Positions 14,770 to 24,095 of a stretch of DNA of 64,000 nucleotides are shown one piece after another. The notes under the pieces are model-generated. The model worked only from the letters and a program-made list of their open reading frames with translations, ran no database searches and was not told the origin of the DNA. The position numbers and the translations under genes were made by a program. This DNA comes from Pseudomonas helleri (GTDB lineage Bacteria > Pseudomonadota > Gammaproteobacteria > Pseudomonadales > Pseudomonadaceae), in contig NZ_WIWC01000019.1 of the NCBI RefSeq assembly GCF_009600315.1, forward strand, positions 1 through 64,000. Reading direction: 5' to 3'. Numbering within the stretch: the stretch's first letter is position 1; each line of letters starts with the position of its first letter.

Positions 14770-17508
14770 ATGCGAACCCGTAGAATTTTAGGTGCTCATT
14801 CGGCACTGGCGCTGTTGAGTCTGGCAATCGGTCATGCCAACGCGGCGTCCACCACGACTCAAGAGCAATTGGCCGCCAAGGAAGTGCGTGCCGACAAGGC
14901 TGCCGAAAAAACCCTGGCCAAGATGACCCAGGAAGAGAAGCTGGCCTACATCGGCGGGATTGGTGGTTGGGACGTTAAACCGCTGACGCAATACGGCGTT
15001 CCACAGATTCATGGTGCCGACGGCGGCGCCGGTATTCGTTACACCAGCGAAGGCAACGACTCGGGTGTGGTGTATCCCTCCGGGCAGAACCTGGCGGCCA
15101 CCTTCAACCCGCGCCGCGCCATCGATTTTGGCCGCGCGCTGGGTTATGACACCGCCACCGGCGGCTATCAGTTCGTGACCGGGCCGGGCATGAACCTCTA
15201 TCGCATGCCGTGGAGCGGTCGAGCGTTCGAATACCTCTCCGGTGAAGACCCGTTCCTGGGGGCCAGCCTTGGCCCTGCGGTGATCAACGGTATCCAGCAG
15301 CGCCGTGTCTGGGCTGAAGCCAAGCACTACGCGGCCAACGATCAGGAAACCAACCGTTTCATCCTCAATCAGATCATGCCTGAGCGTGTGCTGCGTGAGA
15401 TGACCCTGCCGCCTTTTGAGTCGGCCACCAAGAACAGCACCGTGGCCATGATGATGTGTGCCTTCCAGAAGGTGAACGGCGAGTACGCGTGCGAAAGCAA
15501 ACACCTGATCGCCCAGATCCTGAAAAAGGAATGGGGTTACAAAGGTCTGGTACAAAGCGACTACAACGCCATCGTCAACGGTCTGCCAGCGGCGCAGGCG
15601 GGTTCCGACCTGGACATGATGGGCGGCCAAATGAACAGCTCGGTGCTCAAGCCGTACCTGGACAGCGGCGAGCTGGACATGGCGACCATTGACGACAAGG
15701 TTCGCCGCATCTTCAAGAACATCTACCTGTACCAGTTCGACAAGTTTGCACCGCTGACCACCCACAACATGAACAGCGCCACCAGCAACAAGGTTGCGCT
15801 GAACATCGCCCGTGAAGGCATCGTGCTGCTCAAGAACCAGAACGACGTATTGCCGCTGGACAAAGCCAAGGTCAAGCGCATCGCCGTAGTGGGCGATCTG
15901 GCCAAGTACGCGCCGCCTACCGGTTTCGGCAGTGCCCATGTTGACGCGACCCGTTACATCAGTGAACTGAGCGGTTTGCAGCAAATGGCCCCCGGCGCCA
16001 AGGTCGAGTTCCTCGACGGCCTGTCACTGGACCCGACTGCATCGAACTGGACCACCCGCGACAGCAAGGGCAACGCCATTGCCGGGATGAAAACCGAGTT
16101 CTTTGCCAACGCCAACTGGTCCGGTGACCCGACGGCGACGCGCATCGACAACCACGTCAACATGGACTGGTCCACTGACGATCTGCCGAGCAACGGCGAC
16201 ACGGCCAACACCTCCATTCGCTGGAGCGGCCAGATGACGCCGGTCACCAGTGGCGAGCAGGTGTTCAAAGTGCGCGCTGACGGTGCTGTGCGTGTGTGGG
16301 TTAACGGTGAAAAGATCATCGACAACGGCGATGGCGAGAACATCACCAACAAGAGCATCCCGCCGACCATTCCTGTGTCGGGCAAGATCACACTGCAAGC
16401 CGGCAAGTCTTATGACGTGAAGCTTGAGTACTCGCGCCGCGACGGTTACCTGTCCACCATGGGCGGCCTGGTAGGCGTGCAAATGGCCTGGGCGTCGCTG
16501 GCTGCGCCACAAGACCTGTCCCAATACGACGCGGTCGTGGTTGCCGTGGGCAACAGCAATGAATACGAAGGTGAGGGTTTCGACCACAGCTTCGACTTGC
16601 CTGAGTACCAGAACGATCTGATCCGCAACATTGCCAAGGCCAACCCTAATACCATCGTCACCATGCACGGCGGTACGGGTTTGAAAATGAGCGACTGGAT
16701 CGATCAGGTCCCGGCGGCGCTGCATGCGTTCTACCCGGGTCAGAACGGCGGTCAGGCACTGGCCGAGATTCTCTTCGGCAAGGTCAACCCGTCGGGCAAG
16801 CTGCCGATCAGTATCGAGCGCAACATCGAAGACAACCCGTTGTACGCGGACTTCCCGAACTTCGACAACACCCGCACCCTGAAGGAAATCAGCTACAAGA
16901 ACGACCTGACCATGCTCGGCTATCGTGGTTACGACAAAACCGGCACCAAGCCTTTGTTCGCCTTCGGTCACGGCCTGTCGTACACCCACTTCACCTACAA
17001 CAACATCTCGGTGACGCCGGGTGTTGCGGTGGGCAATACGCCGATCAAGGTGTCCTTCGACCTGACCAACAGCGGCCAGCGCGCCGGTTCCGAAGTGGCC
17101 GAGCTGTATGTCGGTCAGCAGAGCCCGACTGTCGAGCGTGCGGTTAAAGAGCTCAAGGGCTACAAGAAGGTCTTCCTGCAGCCGGGTGAAACCCGTCACG
17201 TTACCATCGAACTCAATGACCGTTCGTTGGCTTACTACGACGAGAAGAGCAAGCAATGGGTCGTTGATGCCGACACCTTCAACATCAGCCTGGGCGCAGC
17301 CTCGGACGATATTCGTCTGAAAGCCAAGCTGGTCAACTCGTTCCGTCAGGAACTGTCGACCACCACCAGCAACCCGTTGCCACGTTCGGCGTTGAACTCG
17401 GTCAAGGTCACGCTGCCGGCGATCACCACCGGCGGTGTTTTCGACCAGAGCGAAAACGTCAATGACAACAACGGTAATGCCGATTACGAAGGCAACGCTG
17501 CTTACTGA
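14770..17508 (+). CDS. Secreted GH3 beta-glycosidase with PA14-like domain
   Basis: 912 aa. The ATG at 14770 follows TGGAG and opens a Sec signal peptide (RILGAHSALALLSLAIGHANA). The GH3 N-terminal barrel contains KHYAANDQE and the nucleophile motif GLVQSDYNA (Asp). The GH3 C-terminal alpha/beta domain (GIVLLKNQNDVLPLD, VVVAVGNSNEYEGEGFDH) is interrupted by a PA14-like insert (about residues 440-600; SGEQVFKVRADGAVRVWVNGEKI). A fibronectin-III-like domain closes the protein (AGSEVAELYVGQQSPTVERAVKELKGYKKV). The family hydrolyses beta-linked gluco- or xylo-oligosaccharides. Its neighbours, a full T2SS and a TetR regulator, suggest it may be secreted cargo. It ends at a strong bidirectional terminator. 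Confidence 0.92.
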   Translation: MRTRRILGAHSALALLSLAIGHANAASTTTQEQLAAKEVRADKAAEKTLAKMTQEEKLAYIGGIGGWDVKPLTQYGVPQIHGADGGAGIRYTSEGNDSGVVYPSGQNLAATFNPRRAIDFGRALGYDTATGGYQFVTGPGMNLYRMPWSGRAFEYLSGEDPFLGASLGPAVINGIQQRRVWAEAKHYAANDQETNRFILNQIMPERVLREMTLPPFESATKNSTVAMMMCAFQKVNGEYACESKHLIAQILKKEWGYKGLVQSDYNAIVNGLPAAQAGSDLDMMGGQMNSSVLKPYLDSGELDMATIDDKVRRIFKNIYLYQFDKFAPLTTHNMNSATSNKVALNIAREGIVLLKNQNDVLPLDKAKVKRIAVVGDLAKYAPPTGFGSAHVDATRYISELSGLQQMAPGAKVEFLDGLSLDPTASNWTTRDSKGNAIAGMKTEFFANANWSGDPTATRIDNHVNMDWSTDDLPSNGDTANTSIRWSGQMTPVTSGEQVFKVRADGAVRVWVNGEKIIDNGDGENITNKSIPPTIPVSGKITLQAGKSYDVKLEYSRRDGYLSTMGGLVGVQMAWASLAAPQDLSQYDAVVVAVGNSNEYEGEGFDHSFDLPEYQNDLIRNIAKANPNTIVTMHGGTGLKMSDWIDQVPAALHAFYPGQNGGQALAEILFGKVNPSGKLPISIERNIEDNPLYADFPNFDNTRTLKEISYKNDLTMLGYRGYDKTGTKPLFAFGHGLSYTHFTYNNISVTPGVAVGNTPIKVSFDLTNSGQRAGSEVAELYVGQQSPTVERAVKELKGYKKVFLQPGETRHVTIELNDRSLAYYDEKSKQWVVDADTFNISLGAASDDIRLKAKLVNSFRQELSTTTSNPLPRSALNSVKVTLPAITTGGVFDQSENVNDNNGNADYEGNAAY

Positions 17509-17579
17509 TCGGAGTGGGCGCAGGGGCGGGGCAGGGCGTTAAAGCCCAGCCCCGGTCTTTATTACCAATGAAGCGACTA

Positions 17580-17611
17580 AAAGCCCCGGAATAGGCATAT
17601 TCCGGGGCTTT
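17580..17611. terminator. Bidirectional rho-independent terminator
   Basis: The 14-bp perfect arms AAAGCCCCGGAATA and TATTCCGGGGCTTT surround a GGCA loop. The GC-rich core has A and T runs at its edges, so it works in both directions. It lies between the convergent GH3 gene (ending at 17508) and tetR (stop codon at 17610-17612, overlapping the hairpin edge). Confidence 0.92.
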
Positions 17612-18236
17612 ACGCTTTAATCTCCCGTTTGACCTGAGCCATAAAGCTTTCAAAGCGCGAGATCAGGTCGACTTTTTCCGGAAACCTCAGCCATTGCAAC
17701 TGCAGGCCGTCCATCATGGCCAGCACGTGGGTAATGGTTGCATCCAGGTCCACATCCCCGCGCACCTCGCCAGCCGCCACCAGATGGTCGAGGCGGGCGC
17801 GCATCCGTCCATGAATGGTCTGGTAGCGCGACTGATACCACTCCCAGGCCGGATGGCTGTCCACCAGGCTCTCGGCATTCAGAATACTGAACGCCCGAAT
17901 CACCCCCGGCGCTGTCGCGTTCGAACGATTGATCTGTTGCAACCCTTCAATAAAGCCATCGAGCGTCGGCTCAGTCTGCACCGCGTCGGAGGCTCTCTGG
18001 TTGATTTCGTCGCGCCGGGTCAGCACGGCCATCAGCAGCGAGACTTTGTTGGGGAAATGATGAAGCACACCCGCAACCGAGATACCGACGTGCTCGGCAA
18101 TCCCGGCAATCGACGCCCCGGCATACCCCTTGATAGAGAACATGCCCAGCGCGGCATCGAGCAGTTCTTCGCGGCGTTTCTCGCCTTTGGGCGCCCGGCG
18201 GGTTCGGGGGGTGGTGTCTGGTGTAGGTTCTGGCAT
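17610..18236 (-). CDS. TetR-family transcriptional regulator
   Basis: 208 aa. The N-terminal TetR helix-turn-helix spans residues about 20-65 (KRREELLDAALGMFSIKGYAGASIAGIAEHVGISVAGVLHHFPNK, the typical pattern), and a divergent ligand domain follows. I chose the ATG at 18236 (MPEPTPD); the upstream extension to 18317 has no TetR character. It is convergent with the GH3 gene and may regulate it or the neighbouring MFS operon; the palindrome at 14579 is a candidate site. The ligand is unknown. Confidence 0.88.
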   Translation of the reverse strand: MPEPTPDTTPRTRRAPKGEKRREELLDAALGMFSIKGYAGASIAGIAEHVGISVAGVLHHFPNKVSLLMAVLTRRDEINQRASDAVQTEPTLDGFIEGLQQINRSNATAPGVIRAFSILNAESLVDSHPAWEWYQSRYQTIHGRMRARLDHLVAAGEVRGDVDLDATITHVLAMMDGLQLQWLRFPEKVDLISRFESFMAQVKREIKA

Positions 18237-18400
18237 AAGTGTTCCTGGCGCATCCCTTCGGTTCAGGTCTTGCTGCGATTCGAGCAGGGGGCACAGTGTA
18301 TAGGCGTGCGGCCCCATAACCTCGACAGGTCACTTGTGTAACGGTGCAACCGATTTAAATCAAGCGAAAATGGACAGTCCCAAGCGTTGAGTCGGGCAGG

Positions 18401-19582
18401 TTAAAGCCCTCGCACAGTATTTTTGCGTGACATCCACATCAGCAATATCAGCATGCCTGCTGGGCAAAGTGTCACTGCCAACAGGCCAATACTCAGGTTC
18501 GATTGCTCTGAAATGATCCCTACCAACCACGGAATCAGGCTACAGCCGGCGTTGCCAAAGGCCGTGAGCACCGCGAACATGGTTGCGCCGCCTTGTGGAT
18601 AGGCGTCAGCAGTAATGGCGAGCATCGTCGGCCACAGGCAACTACCGGATACACCTGCACCGATAGCGGCGGCTAATGCGATAGCCGGGGTAGGTGCAAG
18701 GCTGATGACAACAAACAGGACAATAGTGACGACGCAACAGCCCATCATCAAGGGGATAGCCGGTATTCGTTCATGTAGCATGGCCGCTGCAATGCGGCCG
18801 ATGGCCATACCGATGGAAAAGCCGGCCAAGGCAAGACCTCCTGCCTCTTTCGAGTAACCAAGACCTTGTTCGGCATAGGTCGGCAGCCACTGCGACAAGC
18901 CCATTTCGGTGGCTCCACCTAGAAAGATAGCGATCAGGCAAGCGATGAAATAAGGCTGTTTAAAAAGGGTTGGCATTGATTCTCGCTGCCTGTCTTCGTG
19001 AATCAAGGCCGGCAAAGGCAGTCGTAGAAAAATGACAAAGGTCACAATCGGCGCAACCATCAAACCCAGTGCAACCATGCGCCATGAGATGTCCCATTTC
19101 AGGGCGACGCTTGCCAGCAGTAACGCGCTGACAGCCCCGATACAGAAAAATGAATGCAGCCAGTTCATGGCAGCACTTCGACGCTCGGGCTGTAGCGCTG
19201 CAACGAGAGGGCTGAGAATCATATCCAGCACCCCTGCACCAAAGCCCATCAGCGCGACCGCGAATAGCAGCAGGGTGTAGGACGGAGCAACAGCTACAGC
19301 ACCCAACCCCACCGTTGTGGTCGCGAGGCCAAAGAAAATAAACACTCTGGCCTCATACCGATCTGCCAAAGGTCCGGTAGCTAAAATGGCAATGATGAAA
19401 CTGAGAAACATGATCGCAGGTATTCGCCCTAGTTGCTCCGTTGTCAGTCCTGCAGAAGCACCGAAGGTTTGGCTAAACGTAGTCAGATAAACGGGTAAAA
19501 AATTGAGCGCCATGGCCAGACACATCATGGCGCCATAACACGCATAAAGCGCATGGCGGTGTTGGTTGGATGAAATCGTCAT
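18401..19582 (-). CDS. MFS transporter, last gene of a five-gene operon
   Basis: 393 aa with about 12 hydrophobic helices. MFS motif A is visible as GPLADRYEARVFIFFGL between helices 2 and 3. The ATG at 19582 is 20 bp after the stop of the DUF1349 gene, giving an operon with the adh/ribD-like/HAD/DUF1349 genes upstream. The overall pattern (SFFCIGAVSALLLASVAL, GLSQWLPTYAEQGLGYS) resembles FucP-like or sugar-type MFS permeases. Whether it imports a sugar substrate or exports a product of the operon is not decided by sequence. Confidence 0.83.
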   Translation of the reverse strand: MTISSNQHRHALYACYGAMMCLAMALNFLPVYLTTFSQTFGASAGLTTEQLGRIPAIMFLSFIIAILATGPLADRYEARVFIFFGLATTTVGLGAVAVAPSYTLLLFAVALMGFGAGVLDMILSPLVAALQPERRSAAMNWLHSFFCIGAVSALLLASVALKWDISWRMVALGLMVAPIVTFVIFLRLPLPALIHEDRQRESMPTLFKQPYFIACLIAIFLGGATEMGLSQWLPTYAEQGLGYSKEAGGLALAGFSIGMAIGRIAAAMLHERIPAIPLMMGCCVVTIVLFVVISLAPTPAIALAAAIGAGVSGSCLWPTMLAITADAYPQGGATMFAVLTAFGNAGCSLIPWLVGIISEQSNLSIGLLAVTLCPAGMLILLMWMSRKNTVRGL

Positions 19583-19602
19583 TACTGATGCGGCTCTTGA
19601 GA

Positions 19603-20205
19603 TTAAAAACGAGAAGAGGTGTGCTCTTTCCAGAGGCATTCGGTCCACTCGATTTCAGAAAAGTGCGCGGCAAAAGAAGAGTCTCCAGGGCTACTGGCAA
19701 AGAACCCGAATTGGATACTCTCTTTTGCATGGAACATATGAAACATACGCATCATGTCAAAGTTGATACCGTCTACAGAGTTTTCGAGTAAAAAGTCACT
19801 GCCCCGCCGACTCAAGCGGTAATACATGCGTTGTGTCAGTCGATCAAAGTTGGCCATGGACCAGTCAGAAAAACCATTGTTGGTGATGACAGAGAATAGC
19901 TGTTGGAAGCCATTGCTTTGATATTCAATGCCGCTTTTCATCCAGTTATTTTCGTCCAGATAAATGAAGAGCCCGCACTGATCAAAAAAGACGTTTGATT
20001 CAAAACACACCTTGGCTTTTAGTGTCCAGAATTGATTTTCACTGAACAGCACAGCAGCAGGCGCGTTATGGTACTCAAGGCCGTAGTAAGTACCTCGCCA
20101 GAAATCAGTGTCCGGCGAAGTGTGAATAACAACTTCGCCCTGCGTGACAGTCGAGTATTCGGGGGGATTGATCCAGGTCAAGGCGGACGTAGTGAATGGT
20201 TTCAT
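19603..20205 (-). CDS. DUF1349-family concanavalin-like protein
   Basis: 200 aa with no signal peptide. The pattern TDFWRGTYYGLEYHNAPAAV, FDQCGLFIYLDENNWMKSGIEY and FGFFASSPGDSSFAAHFSEIEW is that of DUF1349, a jelly-roll fold related to concanavalin-like lectins and to yeast Ree1. It probably binds a carbohydrate, and no catalytic role is established. The ATG at 20205 overlaps the HAD gene stop by ATGA, so it is translationally coupled to a sugar-phosphatase-like protein. Confidence 0.78.
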   Translation of the reverse strand: MKPFTTSALTWINPPEYSTVTQGEVVIHTSPDTDFWRGTYYGLEYHNAPAAVLFSENQFWTLKAKVCFESNVFFDQCGLFIYLDENNWMKSGIEYQSNGFQQLFSVITNNGFSDWSMANFDRLTQRMYYRLSRRGSDFLLENSVDGINFDMMRMFHMFHAKESIQFGFFASSPGDSSFAAHFSEIEWTECLWKEHTSSRF

Positions 20206-20864
20206 TGTGGTAGGTTCTCGGCAAACCATTGCCTGATGTCATCAAGATTATTAAAGCAAAGGTCTGCAGCACTTAAATCTTGCTGGCCTGAGTTGGGATT
20301 GATCAGGCCGATGCAAAACATACCGGCTGCCTTTGCAGCTGTAACGCCATGATGGGAATCCTCAATGACCACGCACGAGTGAGGGTCAACACCTGAATAT
20401 TCGGCAGCTAACAGGAAAATCTCAGGATGAGGCTTGCTCTGTTTGACATCATCACCGCAGATCACATGATCAAAACAGGGGCGTAATGACGTTTCACGCA
20501 AAATAATATTTACAAGGTCACTGGAAGAGGATGAAGCGACGGCACACGTAATTTCAGCTGTATTTAATGTGTTCAGTAGCGAGTGCACACCGGGCATACT
20601 CGGCGGCGGTTCAGATCGCATGGCGAGCAATAGTTGCTGAAAGTGCTGAGCGACAAGAACGTCTACTGGTTCGCAGAGCCCGAATTCCTTTTTGATGGAG
20701 GCCCACATAGAGCGTTGCGTGGTACCGACAAAACGCGATAACTCATATTTATCAAGTTTTACTCCATGGCGTTCAAAAGACAGGGTCTCTTGAGTCATAT
20801 AAAACGGTTCGCTATCAATCAGGACCCCGTCCATGTCGAAAATGACGGCGTTGATGGCCATCAT
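20202..20864 (-). CDS. HAD-superfamily phosphatase/phosphomutase
   Basis: 220 aa. Motif I is DMDGVLIDSEP (nucleophile Asp and general acid Asp), motif II is the Ser-rich VASSSSS, motif III is KSKPHPEIF-like (QSKPHPEIF) and motif IV is VIEDSHHGV. This is the beta-phosphoglucomutase/sugar-phosphatase subgroup with a C1 cap. The start overlaps the stop of the RibD-like gene (TAATG). HAD phosphatases of this type can act after RibD-type reductases by removing the ribityl phosphate, which is one possible reading of this pair. A sugar-phosphate substrate is the safer general statement. Confidence 0.85.
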   Translation of the reverse strand: MMAINAVIFDMDGVLIDSEPFYMTQETLSFERHGVKLDKYELSRFVGTTQRSMWASIKKEFGLCEPVDVLVAQHFQQLLLAMRSEPPPSMPGVHSLLNTLNTAEITCAVASSSSSDLVNIILRETSLRPCFDHVICGDDVKQSKPHPEIFLLAAEYSGVDPHSCVVIEDSHHGVTAAKAAGMFCIGLINPNSGQQDLSAADLCFNNLDDIRQWFAENLPQ

Positions 20865-21538
20865 TAGTGCACGCTCTGTAAAGCAGGGTGGCGTGTAAAG
20901 TGCAGTAAATTGTAATTGGTGCGGGCTTCGAAGTTGTGCAGATTAAAGGACTTTGTCATTTCAATGTCTTCATAGCCTTCGCCATCAGTGAGTGTGGTCG
21001 TCGCCGAGCCGCCGATGATAATAGGCAGTTGCATAAGGATGATTTCATCCACCAGATTGAGATTAAACATGTGCCAGTTTAAATGGCCGCCACCTTCGAC
21101 CATGATATGTTTGATTCCACGTGACTCCAACACTGGAAACAACAGGTTGAAATCGACGCTCTCGGTGCCGGCGAACAGCACCTCTTTTCCGGATGTGCGG
21201 ATCTGCTCAATCATCTGGTGGTCACGCGACTGTTCAGTGGTCACGATAATGGTGTCCCCCGGAGAGCTTAAAATTTTTGCAGAGGAGGGGAAATCTAACG
21301 TCGTGGTCGGGATGATCCTAACAGGGTTGCCTCCAGCGCCGTAACGATTGGATAATTGAGGGTCATCTGTGATGATGGTATTTCGCCCTACCATGATGGC
21401 GTCTACTTCACCGCGAAATTTATGAATGAAACTCATGTCTTCATCATTGAACCGAGTGAACAGCCCTTTACTGGAACCGCCATTGCCAAGGGTCAATTTC
21501 CCATCAATTGAAATTTGGCTAAATACAGTGATTTTCAC
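20864..21538 (-). CDS. RibD C-terminal/dihydrofolate-reductase-like reductase
   Basis: 224 aa. A GTG start at 21538 has AAGGA about eight bases upstream. The fold signature is that of the RibD reductase domain: ITVFSQISIDGKL at the N-terminus, EVDAIMVGRNTIITDDPQL, and EGGGHLNWHMF for the NADPH/substrate region. The family reduces ribosylamino-pyrimidine phosphates in riboflavin synthesis, and stand-alone copies occur in specialised pathways. There is no deaminase domain and no GTP cyclohydrolase II nearby, so this is not the ordinary riboflavin gene. It is second in the five-gene operon and 25 bp after the dehydrogenase. Confidence 0.82.
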   Translation of the reverse strand: MKITVFSQISIDGKLTLGNGGSSKGLFTRFNDEDMSFIHKFRGEVDAIMVGRNTIITDDPQLSNRYGAGGNPVRIIPTTTLDFPSSAKILSSPGDTIIVTTEQSRDHQMIEQIRTSGKEVLFAGTESVDFNLLFPVLESRGIKHIMVEGGGHLNWHMFNLNLVDEIILMQLPIIIGGSATTTLTDGEGYEDIEMTKSFNLHNFEARTNYNLLHFTRHPALQSVH

Positions 21539-21563
21539 AGTGAATCCTTTATTAAGTCGAGGG

Positions 21564-22586
21564 TTATAGATAATGGGGGTTGGGTGTAAATACACTCTTT
21601 ACGGCAGGCGTGCAGGGGTTGTTGAGTAATTCGTCGAAGGCATGTGAATAGTCTTCAAGAGAGTAGCGGTGTGTCACAAGTTTCCCCAGTTCCGGAAGTC
21701 TGCGCGCAATATCCAGTGCCCGAGGGAAGTGCTGATTATATTCACCAGCAGCAATGATGCTGATGGCGTTGACGAGAAAGTGTTTGACGGGGAGCGGGTA
21801 TTGATAGTTTCCGTTGAACCCGAACAGAATTATTCTGCCGCCTCGGCGTACAGCGAGAGCGGCTGTCTCAAGTTGATTTCCAACCGTATCGATGACCGCA
21901 TCTATTGTTTCCGAAGTGCTGAGGCGCGTCGCAAGCTCATCAGGGTGGATAATGTCCAAGCCCAGTGATCGGCCAAACGCAATGCGTGAGGTGTTTGAAT
22001 CAGTCGTCAGGGTAATGACGCCAACAGAGCGAAGTATCAATTGTGCAACCAGGCTCATGGGGCCTGAGCCCAGGATTAATACGCGCTCTCCTGATGTGAG
22101 TGACGCTTGATCAATATTGTTTAAAATGCAGGCAATGGGTTCAATCAGTACGCCAGTTTCCCAACTTATATTATCTGGCAATGCATGCACGAAACGTTCG
22201 TGGGTAATGAAACGCTGTGCAAAGGTTCCGTCTTTGTTGACCCCAGCAATAGCCAATCCATTGTTATGTTGGCCATGACACAAATGAGTTTTAGCTGAGC
22301 GACAGGGCTCACAGTTAGCGCAGTACTCATTAGGATCAATCACAACCCGCATACCAGGTTGCAGACTTGTTACATGCTTGCCGACATTGATGATGATACC
22401 TACGGCTTCGTGACCTCTGATGACACCTATGTGTCCCTCTTCACGTCCTGTGAGGACAGCGAGGTCGGTTCCACAAATGCCGGAGAGCACAATGGCTATT
22501 TCAACATGCCCAGCAACAAGTTCATCTACAGGTTCGTGATTTATCAGGCCAAGGCGTTGCGTGTCAATCAAGCTGATTGCTTTCAT
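21564..22586 (-). CDS. Zinc-dependent medium-chain alcohol dehydrogenase
   Basis: 340 aa. The catalytic zinc motif is GICGTDLAVL with RGHEAVG. The structural zinc loop has four cysteines (CANCEPCRSAKTHLC). The Rossmann segment is LILGSGPMSLVAQL. It resembles sorbitol/threonine dehydrogenase-type members that oxidise sugar alcohols, inositols or amino alcohols. It is the first gene of a tight five-gene operon. The substrate is unknown; the nearby reductase, phosphatase and transporter suggest an unusual polyol or nucleoside-like metabolite. Confidence 0.86.
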   Translation of the reverse strand: MKAISLIDTQRLGLINHEPVDELVAGHVEIAIVLSGICGTDLAVLTGREEGHIGVIRGHEAVGIIINVGKHVTSLQPGMRVVIDPNEYCANCEPCRSAKTHLCHGQHNNGLAIAGVNKDGTFAQRFITHERFVHALPDNISWETGVLIEPIACILNNIDQASLTSGERVLILGSGPMSLVAQLILRSVGVITLTTDSNTSRIAFGRSLGLDIIHPDELATRLSTSETIDAVIDTVGNQLETAALAVRRGGRIILFGFNGNYQYPLPVKHFLVNAISIIAAGEYNQHFPRALDIARRLPELGKLVTHRYSLEDYSHAFDELLNNPCTPAVKSVFTPNPHYL

Positions 22587-23030
22587 ACACTATTAATCGC
22601 TTCGATATTCTGGCAATACAATTCACCCTCTAAAACGCAAGATGGCAGTGAGTGTATGGCGAGTAAGTTGTAATGGATTTTTTTGTTGATTTGGAGGTGG
22701 CGATTATGCGCAGACTTTTCGAAGGGGGGGAGTTCGAATAGGTTTCAAAAGGATTCGCTTTCGGTTGCTATTAATTTGATATAAAGCGAGGAGGGATTGC
22801 AGAATGTTCTGGGCGGAAATGTTGTTTTAATGATATTCAACTTGAGTGTGTTATACGTTTTCTAATATCCAGTCATGGTTTTGTCGTAAAGGCCTCATGG
22901 CTCAGGCTAATGAACATCGTCGCAAAAAATGTTGTTAACTTATCGAAGCGAGCAATGAATACCGCTTGCCATCGTGGCCTCATGGCATTAATGGCGGCGG
23001 CTTCTATTCGAGTCAAAGATAGGGATTTTC
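22587..23030. other. AT-rich intergenic region, upstream of the adh operon
   Basis: These 444 bp lie between the first gene of the dehydrogenase operon (start 22586, minus) and the end of mesD (23031, minus). The region must hold the operon promoter. I see no convincing gene, no long inverted repeat with a T tract, and no recognisable operator. Short open frames here have no ribosome site. Confidence 0.5.
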
Positions 23031-24068
23031 TTACAGAATTGAGTGTGTAAGCTCTCTTCGCACGATCTCTGCTCCCGCACTTAGCGCCTGTAACTTGCCT
23101 CTTGCGACCTGACGAGGAAGAGGTGCCATGCCACAGTTGGTGCAGGGATACAGTTTGTCGGCATCCACGAACTGAAGGGCTTGTCGCAGGGTCTGGGCAA
23201 CTTGCTCGGGTGTTTCAATAATGTGAGAGGCCACATCAATCGCCCCCACCATCACTTTTTTACCGCGAATCAGTTCCATGAGTTCCATGGGCACATGAGA
23301 GTTGTGACATTCCAGTGAAATGATGTCGATGCTGGATTTTTGCAGCTTGGGGAATGCTTCTTCATATTGCCGCCACTCTGAACCCAATGTCTTTTTCCAG
23401 TCGGTATTGGCCTTGATGCCATAGCCATAGCAAATATGCACCGCCGTTTCACATTTCAGGCCTTCAATGGCCCTTTCTAACGTCGCCACCCCCCAGTCAT
23501 TAACTTCATCGAAGAACACATTAAAGGCGGGTTCGTCGAACTGGATAATGTCCACCCCGGCAGCCTCTAATTCATGGGCTTCCTGATTGAGAATTTTGGC
23601 GAACTCCCAGGCCAGTTTTTCGCGACTTTTATAATGCACGTCATGCAGGGTGTCGATCATGGTCATGGGCCCAGGCAGCGCCCATTTGATCGGCTGGTGA
23701 GTGAGTTGCCGTAAAAATTTGGCGTCTTCAACAAACACCGGCTTTTGCCGGGTCACGGCACCTACCACCGTGGGTACGCTGGCGTCATAACGATCACGAA
23801 TTCGGACGGTCTCACGCTTTTCAAAATCTACGCCGCTGAGGTGTTCAATAAAGGTGGTGACGAAGTGTTGGCGAGTCTGTTCACCGTCACTGACAATATC
23901 GATGCCCGCTTGTTGTTGTTCTTGCAAGGCCAAACGCAGCGCATCCTGTTTGCCCTCAACCAACGTTTCATCGTGCAGTTTCCAAGGCGACCACAATGTT
24001 TCGGGTTCAGCAAGCCAGGAAGGTTTCGGCAAGCTGCCAGCGGTCGAAGTGGGCAGTAATTTTTTCAT
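23031..24068 (-). CDS. mesD: MesD-type core methionine synthase (MetE C-domain-like)
   Basis: 345 aa, covering only the catalytic barrel of cobalamin-independent methionine synthase. The N-terminal TAGSLPKPSWL, central WALPGPMTMIDTLH, DIIQFDEPAFNVF, HICYGYG and C-terminal LYPCTNCGMAP carry the zinc-ligand His/Glu/Cys pattern of MetE. The pairing with the upstream DUF1852 gene (27 bp gap) is the mark of MesD, a folate-independent methionine synthase that, in published work by Price and colleagues, needs the DUF1852 partner MesX and oxygen. The ATG at 24068 follows AAGG by nine bases. Because mesX here is frameshifted, MesD activity may be impaired. Confidence 0.85.
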   Translation of the reverse strand: MKKLLPTSTAGSLPKPSWLAEPETLWSPWKLHDETLVEGKQDALRLALQEQQQAGIDIVSDGEQTRQHFVTTFIEHLSGVDFEKRETVRIRDRYDASVPTVVGAVTRQKPVFVEDAKFLRQLTHQPIKWALPGPMTMIDTLHDVHYKSREKLAWEFAKILNQEAHELEAAGVDIIQFDEPAFNVFFDEVNDWGVATLERAIEGLKCETAVHICYGYGIKANTDWKKTLGSEWRQYEEAFPKLQKSSIDIISLECHNSHVPMELMELIRGKKVMVGAIDVASHIIETPEQVAQTLRQALQFVDADKLYPCTNCGMAPLPRQVARGKLQALSAGAEIVRRELTHSIL

Positions 24069-24095
24069 GAAAGTTAGCCTTGTAGGTCGTATCAG

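Noticed and set aside
14788..17256. Long minus-strand open frames (398 and 410 codons) opposite the GH3 gene
   Set aside because: They are shadows of the GC-rich GH3 coding strand, with Val/Gln/Arg-rich composition, no ribosome sites and no recognisable domain.
20202..21538. Riboflavin biosynthesis genes
   Set aside because: There is no deaminase domain, GTP cyclohydrolase II or riboflavin synthase nearby and no FMN riboswitch seen, so a primary riboflavin role is not supported.
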